A stretch of DNA of 64,000 bases from DATHZQ01 sp965216945. GTDB lineage: Bacteria > Actinomycetota > Acidimicrobiia > Spongiisociales > UBA5794. The stretch covers positions 806,001-870,000 of the forward strand of contig CBDCGU010000003.1 in the NCBI GenBank assembly GCA_965216945.1, given 5' to 3'. Position numbers and translations under genes: made by a program. Below the pieces are notes generated by a model, which had not been told where the DNA came from, did not search any database, and was given only the letters and a program-made list of their open reading frames with translations. Shown in pieces: positions 59,328-64,000 of this stretch; the stretch's first letter is position 1; every line of letters begins with the position of its first letter.

Positions 59328-60034
59328 GACTCGACCGGCTCTTCGACCTTCGGCAGAGCCTTGTCGAGCCTCCGGATCGCCTCTTCCTCGTCCAGCTTCA
59401 GGGCGAACCCGAGCTCGCTGACGATGATGAGGCGTGCCTTGGCGAGCATGCGCTTGAGGGCCGGTGAGATGCCCTTCACCTGCTGGGCGTAGGTGAGGTC
59501 CCGCACCACCTCGGCGACCTGGAAGATGTCGCCACTGTTGATCTTCTCGGTGAGCAGCTTGTACCAGCGCGACCAGTTGGACCCGGCCTCTTGCGGATCG
59601 TCGCGGAACGTTGCGAAGACCTTCTTGGCGACCGTCGTCGAGATCACAGGTCGGACGCCCAGTTCGAGCGCCTTGTCGACGGGTACTCGCACGATGAGCT
59701 GATCGGTGGCCACCTCGAGGACGTAGTAGTCCTGGCGCTCACCGGCGAACTCGATCTTCTCGACCTTGACGATCGTCGCCGCACCGTGGTGCGGATAAAC
59801 GACCTTGTCGCCGGTCTTGAACGGAGCTTTGGCGCGCTTCGCCTTCGGTTTGGCGGGAGCCGCAGCGCCGGCACTGGTCTTGCCGGCCGACTTGTTCGCG
59901 GGCGTTGTGGCCTGCGACTTCTTGGCCGAAGCCGTCTTCTTCGCAGATGCCGTCTTCTTGGACGCGCCAGCCGTCGACTTCTTGGATGTCTTGGCGGCCG
60001 GCTTCTTCTTGGTCGTGCTCTTCTTTTCAGCCAC
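59324..60034 (-). CDS. carD: CarD-family transcription regulator with Lys/Ala-rich N-terminal tail
   Basis: A 236-residue RNA polymerase-binding regulator. Residues about 71-236 are a CarD/CdnL protein: the RNA polymerase-interacting Tudor-like domain (FKTGDKVVYPHHGAATIVKVEKIEFAGERQDYYVLE) and the helical DNA-binding domain with the conserved Trp region (AGSNWSRWYKLLTEKINSG) . It stabilises open complexes in actinobacteria. The first 70 residues are a low-complexity basic tail rich in Lys, Ala, Ser and Thr with repeated KKTASAKK units, like histone H1 or HU tails. Start is the GTG at 60034; no methionine codon is available near the tail. Confidence 0.9.
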   Translation of the reverse strand: MAEKKSTTKKKPAAKTSKKSTAGASKKTASAKKTASAKKSQATTPANKSAGKTSAGAAAPAKPKAKRAKAPFKTGDKVVYPHHGAATIVKVEKIEFAGERQDYYVLEVATDQLIVRVPVDKALELGVRPVISTTVAKKVFATFRDDPQEAGSNWSRWYKLLTEKINSGDIFQVAEVVRDLTYAQQVKGISPALKRMLAKARLIIVSELGFALKLDEEEAIRRLDKALPKVEEPVES

Positions 60035-60087
60035 AGATGTTCCGGGGTTGTCGGGAAGGGGGCATTGTAGGCGGGACCCCCGGGTCT

Positions 60088-61149
60088 CTATTCCGGGAGG
60101 GCGAAGGGCGTGCCGTGCTGCAGGAGCCGCTCGAGGTAGCTGCGCAGCTGCTGTGCCCGCGCCGGGCCCACACCTTCCACTTGTGCGAGGTCGTCTGCCG
60201 AGGCCATCAACATCTTGGGAAGAGTCTTGAAGTGGCCGATCAGTGCCTGCTCCACACTGTCGGGCAGGCGTGGAACGGCAGACAACGCTCGCACCCCGCG
60301 TGGTGTGCACGCTGCGTCGACCGGACCGAGCTTGAGTGCTTCGGCCACGGCCTCCGTGTCGTGGAGGTCCTCGGTCGGGATCTCTGCCAACAACCGGGCC
60401 ACCGGCACAGTGCGCTTGCGGCGGCTGTAGTCCTCGTATGTCAGCTCGGCCAGGTCATCGACACCGTCGAGCAGATCGGCAGCCTGCACCGAGATGAGAT
60501 GACCGTCGCCACCGAGCTCGACGAGCGTCCTCTCCAGATCCTTCGCCACGCGATTCACCAATTCGGCGCGCTGCAGCACGTGGACGACGTCCCGAGTCGT
60601 GACCGTATCGTCGACCTCGAGACGGGTGAGGCGATCCTCGGCGCTCTGTAGCCGACGACGCAGCCGCTCGAGAGAGCTGAGGCTCTGGTTTCCCTCGGCG
60701 TGGAGCGCCGTGGCGTTGCGAAGCTCGTAGCGCTCCTCACCGGTGAAGACCACCGCGACCCGCCGGCCCTCCTCGCTGATGGCCAGCACCGGATGCCCGG
60801 TCTGTTTGGCGAGACGCTCCGCGGTGCGAAACCTCGTGCCCGTCTCGGACGTCTGGATCGAGGAATCGGGGATGAAATGGACATTGGCCCGTCGGATCTC
60901 CGAGATGTCGTCGCTGACCACGATGCCGGCGTCCATCTTGGCGAGCTCGGCGAGACGCTGGGCAGTGAACCTCGCCTCGCGCAACACGAAGCCGCCACTG
61001 CACACCGCATCCGCCTGCTTTCCGGAGGCCAGCAACACCAAAGCACCGGTTCCCTGGCGGACAACGAGCTCGGCGGCGGTGCGCAGTGGAGTGCCCGGCG
61101 CAAAACGACGAAGGATGTTGAGCGGGTCCACGGCCCGACGCGGATTCAT
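60088..61149 (-). CDS. disA: DNA integrity scanning protein DisA (diadenylate cyclase family), altered active-site motifs
   Basis: A 353-residue DisA: N-terminal diadenylate cyclase (DAC) domain, helical spine and C-terminal helix-hairpin-helix DNA-binding domain (AQVEGVGPARAQQLRSYLERL). The family normally makes c-di-AMP. The two catalytic motifs differ from consensus: AKMDAGIVV at 71-78 has Asp-Ala-Gly where DisA has Asp-Gly-Ala, and GTRFRTAER at 104-112 has Arg-Phe-Arg in place of Arg-His-Arg. The flanking residues (ANVHFIPDSSI, RLAKQTGHPV) are well conserved, so the frame is right. Catalysis may be lost or reduced. Upstream of carD and downstream of radA, as in other actinobacteria. Confidence 0.93.
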   Translation of the reverse strand: MNPRRAVDPLNILRRFAPGTPLRTAAELVVRQGTGALVLLASGKQADAVCSGGFVLREARFTAQRLAELAKMDAGIVVSDDISEIRRANVHFIPDSSIQTSETGTRFRTAERLAKQTGHPVLAISEEGRRVAVVFTGEERYELRNATALHAEGNQSLSSLERLRRRLQSAEDRLTRLEVDDTVTTRDVVHVLQRAELVNRVAKDLERTLVELGGDGHLISVQAADLLDGVDDLAELTYEDYSRRKRTVPVARLLAEIPTEDLHDTEAVAEALKLGPVDAACTPRGVRALSAVPRLPDSVEQALIGHFKTLPKMLMASADDLAQVEGVGPARAQQLRSYLERLLQHGTPFALPE

Positions 61150-61177
61150 AGCCTCAGGAGGCTACTCGAAGCTCACG

Positions 61178-62509
61178 CTATCCCGCGGGTTGCAGTTCAG
61201 GCCGTGGACGTTTGGCTCCATTGATCGTCTTGGACGTGCCCGGGGCGCTCAGCCCGCACGCGGCGAGTGCAGTATCGAGGCGCGCATGATTTGCCGTAGC
61301 CAGCACCGAGACGGAGAAGCGATCCGACTCCATCTTCCGCCGCTCGTGGTGGGACACAGCCCGCACTTCCCCGGCGAGGCCCACTTCTCCGAATGCGGCG
61401 ACGCCCCCGAGCGGCGCACCCAGGCGCGACGACGCGATGGCGAGCGCCACCGGCAGGTCGGCCGCAGGATCGCGCAGCGAGAGGCCGCCGACGACATTGA
61501 CGTAGACGTCGTGATCGGCGCACGACACCCCGGCATGGCGATCCAGGACTGCGATGATCTGGTGGACCCGGGCCGGTTCGAGCCCTTTCACGCTGCGACG
61601 CGGCTGAGGGGTCGAGGCCGGCACGACGAGAGCCTGGATCTCGAGCAGCAACGATCGCCGCCCATACATACCGGGATAGAGCACGGTGCCCGGGACCGAG
61701 CCGGTCCACCCGTCGACGAAGACGCCTGTCGGATCGGTCACGTCTGCGAGACCCCGCTCGGTCATCGCGAAGACGCCGACCTGGTCGACCGATCCGAAGC
61801 GATTCTTGAGCCCGCGGAGGTAGCGCAGTCCGCGATCCGGATCGCCCTCGAGGTACAGCACCACGTCGACGAGATGCTCCAACACCTTGGGACCGGCGAG
61901 GGCGCCGTCCTTGGTGACATGACCGACGAGCACCACCGGTGCTCCGGTTCGCCGCGCCATGCCCGCAAGCTGTGCTCCACATGCCCGGACCTGCGTGATG
62001 CCGCCCGCGGCACCCTCGGCGTCGCCTGTGCGGCACGTTTGAACCGAGTCGACCACGACCAACGCCGGCTGCTCGGCGTCTACGGCGCTCTCGATGGCGG
62101 CGACATCGGTCTCGGCCAGCACCATGACCTCTGCGGCCAGCGCGCCGATCCGGGAAGCCCGCAATCCGACCTGACGGACGCTTTCCTCACCGGAGACGTA
62201 CAACACCGGCCCGTCCTTCGCCACGGCCGCCGCAAGCTGGAGGAGCAAAGTGGACTTGCCGACACCGGGCTCTCCCCCGACGAGCAACACGGACCCGACC
62301 ACGAGGCCCCCGCCGAGCACACGGTCGAGCTCCCGGATACCGCTCTCCCTGCGCGGCGCCGCCTGCGACGCCGCCGCCTCGGTCACCGGCACCGCTCCCG
62401 CACCGTCGCCCGCAACGGAGGCCACCAGCGCACCCTGACTGCGGCATTGGGGGCAGAACCCCATCCATCGTCCCGTGCTGAACCCGCACGCAGTGCAGCG
62501 GAATGCCAT
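61178..62509 (-). CDS. radA: DNA repair protein RadA
   Basis: A 443-residue RecA-related helicase that processes recombination intermediates. A four-Cys zinc finger (CTACG ... CPQC, Cys 5, 8, 19, 22) opens the protein; Walker A is GGEPGVGKST, the RadA-specific KNRFG motif is in LRGLKNRFGSVDQVG, and the C-terminal Lon-protease-like domain contains GGLSLRDPAADLPVALAIASS. Start at MAFRCTACG matches the family exactly. It precedes disA by 28 bp on the same strand. Confidence 0.96.
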   Translation of the reverse strand: MAFRCTACGFSTGRWMGFCPQCRSQGALVASVAGDGAGAVPVTEAAASQAAPRRESGIRELDRVLGGGLVVGSVLLVGGEPGVGKSTLLLQLAAAVAKDGPVLYVSGEESVRQVGLRASRIGALAAEVMVLAETDVAAIESAVDAEQPALVVVDSVQTCRTGDAEGAAGGITQVRACGAQLAGMARRTGAPVVLVGHVTKDGALAGPKVLEHLVDVVLYLEGDPDRGLRYLRGLKNRFGSVDQVGVFAMTERGLADVTDPTGVFVDGWTGSVPGTVLYPGMYGRRSLLLEIQALVVPASTPQPRRSVKGLEPARVHQIIAVLDRHAGVSCADHDVYVNVVGGLSLRDPAADLPVALAIASSRLGAPLGGVAAFGEVGLAGEVRAVSHHERRKMESDRFSVSVLATANHARLDTALAACGLSAPGTSKTINGAKRPRPELQPAG

Positions 62510-62650
62510 GTCGTGAGAACCCTTCCTCGCTGGTGTGATCACGGTACGTCGCGGGTGTGACACGAACGCCGGGAAGACCCTCGCACAGCAACACCATTGC
62601 GAACGAAGATCGATGCGAACCGGGACCTGAGGTCTACCCCCGGGGGAACC

Positions 62651-62779
62651 TCAGCCGCTGATGTATCGACGAATCAACCAGACGAGGAACAGCACGACGG
62701 CGATGAGCAGGAGGATTCCGCCGAGAATGTTGACGAGGTTCCACGGCTCTGCTTGACGTACACCGGCAAACGTCGACAT
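62651..62779 (-). CDS. Very small membrane protein
   Basis: A 42-residue peptide with one hydrophobic helix (VNILGGILLLIAVVLFLVWLI) flanked by polar ends (MSTFAGVRQAEPWN and RRYISG). The arrangement is typical of genuine single-pass small proteins. The ribosome site is weak. It lies between radA and a divergent zinc-ribbon protein gene. Role unknown. Confidence 0.5.
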   Translation of the reverse strand: MSTFAGVRQAEPWNLVNILGGILLLIAVVLFLVWLIRRYISG

Positions 62780-62885
62780 TCGTGGCACAATAGCCCCATC
62801 CCGGACAGGGGCTCCGGGACGGCGCTGAAACTGGACCACACCGAGCCGACCACAAACGCCCTCGGGACGACGCAGGGGTCATTGC

Positions 62886-63743
62886 GTGGCGAACGACAAA
62901 GACAATGGATCCTACGAGGACCTCTTCGAGCCATTCGAGCTCGACGACATTCCACCGGAAGGTGAAGCCTTCGCGGAGTCGCCCATCGTTGCGCCTCCCC
63001 CGCCGATCACCACGGATCCGGCGATCCCGACCGTGCGATGTGCGTCTTGCGGCGCCCTCAACCCCGCTCACAACCGTCACTGCGAGGACTGCGGCGCCCG
63101 CCTCTCCCAGAGCCCGTTGCCCGTTGCTCCCCCACCGATGGTGAGGTCCACGCCCGGGGGGCGGGCGCTGGGCATTCTCCTTGCCGTGCTGGCGATCGTC
63201 GCTCTGTTCGCCCTGTTCCTCAACATCTTCCGGAGCCCAGGCGAGGACGCCGCCACGACGGACCCGACGACAGCCACGTCGAGCACGACGCCGCTGGTGA
63301 CCCAAACGGAGCTGAGCCCGGTGTCGGTGGCCGTGAGCTCCGAGCTCACCGGCTTCGAAGGTGCCCACCTCATCGACGGAGACATCACGACCTACTGGAA
63401 CGACAGCTCCCAGCGTGGGGTCGGTGCCGTGCTCACCTTCGAGTTCGCCCAGCCCGTGGCCATCAGCGAGATGGAGCTGATCAACATCCCGGAGAACGAT
63501 CCGTTCCGCCGCAACTACCGGATCAAGGACTTCCAGGTCGAGGTCGACGACCTCGCCATTGAGCTGCCCTACAGCATGCCGGACACCAACGAGCCGCAGC
63601 GCTTCTCACTGAACACCCTCGAGACGCGTCGTGTCACGGTGACGGTGCTCTCGACCTACGTCGGCGAGCCGGTCGGCAACCAGCCCAGCTTCACCGAACT
63701 GGCTCTCGCCGAGGTGCGCTTCTTCGGCACCCTCACGGAGTAG
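62886..63743 (+). CDS. Zinc-ribbon membrane protein with discoidin-like C-terminal domain
   Basis: A 285-residue protein. The cytosolic N terminus carries a zinc ribbon (CASCGALNPAHNRHCEDCGARL, four Cys), then a membrane helix (about 93-113: LGILLAVLAIVALFALFLNIF), a Thr-rich linker and an extracellular galactose-binding-like (F5/8 type C, discoidin) domain: SSELTGFEGAHLIDGDITTYWNDSS and GVGAVLTFEFAQPVAISEMELINIPENDPFRRNYRIKDFQVEVDD. The layout is common in actinobacterial envelope proteins of unknown role. Start is a GTG. Confidence 0.78.
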   Translation: MANDKDNGSYEDLFEPFELDDIPPEGEAFAESPIVAPPPPITTDPAIPTVRCASCGALNPAHNRHCEDCGARLSQSPLPVAPPPMVRSTPGGRALGILLAVLAIVALFALFLNIFRSPGEDAATTDPTTATSSTTPLVTQTELSPVSVAVSSELTGFEGAHLIDGDITTYWNDSSQRGVGAVLTFEFAQPVAISEMELINIPENDPFRRNYRIKDFQVEVDDLAIELPYSMPDTNEPQRFSLNTLETRRVTVTVLSTYVGEPVGNQPSFTELALAEVRFFGTLTE

Positions 63744-63826
63744 CGGGTCGCCAGGCGAGCCGACCTGCCCCATGGCCCGTAGCCGCACGAAGCGGGAGGG
63801 GCTCCGCGACACGCCTCGGTCGAGGC

Positions 63827-64000
63827 CTATCCCTGGTCTGCGAGCTCGACGGGCGGTTGGTCGGGGGTCTCCACCGACTGGAACGACAGGCGCTCGGCGT
63901 CCTCCGGATCGACGTCGATGAGAATCGTCGAGCCGGCGACGAAGTCCTTGTGCAGGACCTTCTCCGACAGCGGATCCTCGAGCAGCCGCTGGATCGCCCG
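63827..64000 (-). CDS. clpC: ATP-dependent Clp protease ATP-binding subunit ClpC, C-terminal end (cut by window edge)
   Basis: The last 57 residues of a ClpC-type AAA+ chaperone. RAIQRLLEDPLSEKVLHKDFVAGSTILIDVD matches the end of the second AAA+ domain (RRAIQRxIEDPLSE). The acidic, Pro-rich tail (SFQSVETPDQPPVELADQG) is variable in the family. The remainder lies beyond the window. Its stop is 84 bp from the end of the convergent zinc-ribbon gene. Confidence 0.9.
   Translation of the reverse strand, partial: RAIQRLLEDPLSEKVLHKDFVAGSTILIDVDPEDAERLSFQSVETPDQPPVELADQG

Noticed and set aside
1..64000. CRISPR arrays
   Set aside because: No regularly spaced repeats of 20-40 bp were found; the only long exact repeat is the tRNA-Thr attachment pair.

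Overview
The window is 64 kb of high-GC DNA from an actinobacterium. The run clpC / radA / disA / carD / ispF / cysS / rlmB, together with an Eis-like acetyltransferase, a CtpE-like P-type ATPase, an LppM-like lipoprotein and a DUF3263 protein, is typical of Actinomycetota. A position inside Acidimicrobiia is plausible but is inference from gene content only.

Positions 1-38,659 are ordinary chromosome. In order: an AraC-type regulator tail and a VOC protein; the histidine-utilisation genes hutI, hutU (minus) diverging from hutH (plus) around an inverted repeat; tRNA-Ala(CGC); a translin-like protein with a membrane protein; a tightly overlapping plsY-moeA-moaC-mogA operon (phospholipid synthesis and molybdenum cofactor); a SAF-domain protein and uppP; an Eis-like acetyltransferase diverging from a PPOX-type oxidoreductase; thioredoxin and tmk; a dCTP-deaminase-like membrane protein; beta-oxidation-type enzymes; a P-type ATPase; a secreted SdrD-B protein; an S10 carboxypeptidase; tRNA-Arg(CCU); transport and envelope proteins. 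Two ECF sigma factor loci follow. Each has a membrane partner, and in the second the partner is an unusual fusion of a beta-propeller and an ABC-type solute-binding domain. A VapB-like antitoxin with a frame-broken VapC lies between the two loci.

Positions 38,660-55,699 are a 17 kb genomic island integrated in tRNA-Thr(TGT). A perfect 45-bp direct repeat, identical to the 3' part of the tRNA from the anticodon loop to CCA, marks both ends, and a tyrosine integrase sits beside the intact tRNA. The island carries a RepA/KaiC-type ATPase and a small-terminase-like gene, which resembles the plan of phage satellites (PICI-like). Its cargo is a Fic protein behind an array of TGCTAA operators, an IS1380-family insertion with a 4-bp target duplication, a type I restriction-modification operon whose hsdS is split by one amber codon, and a three-gene cassette containing a TIGR04255-type protein.

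Positions 55,739-64,000 return to core chromosome: rlmB-cysS, a glycerophosphodiesterase, ispF, carD with a histone-H1-like N-terminal tail, disA with altered catalytic motifs (DAG and RFR in place of DGA and RHR), radA, two membrane proteins and the end of clpC.
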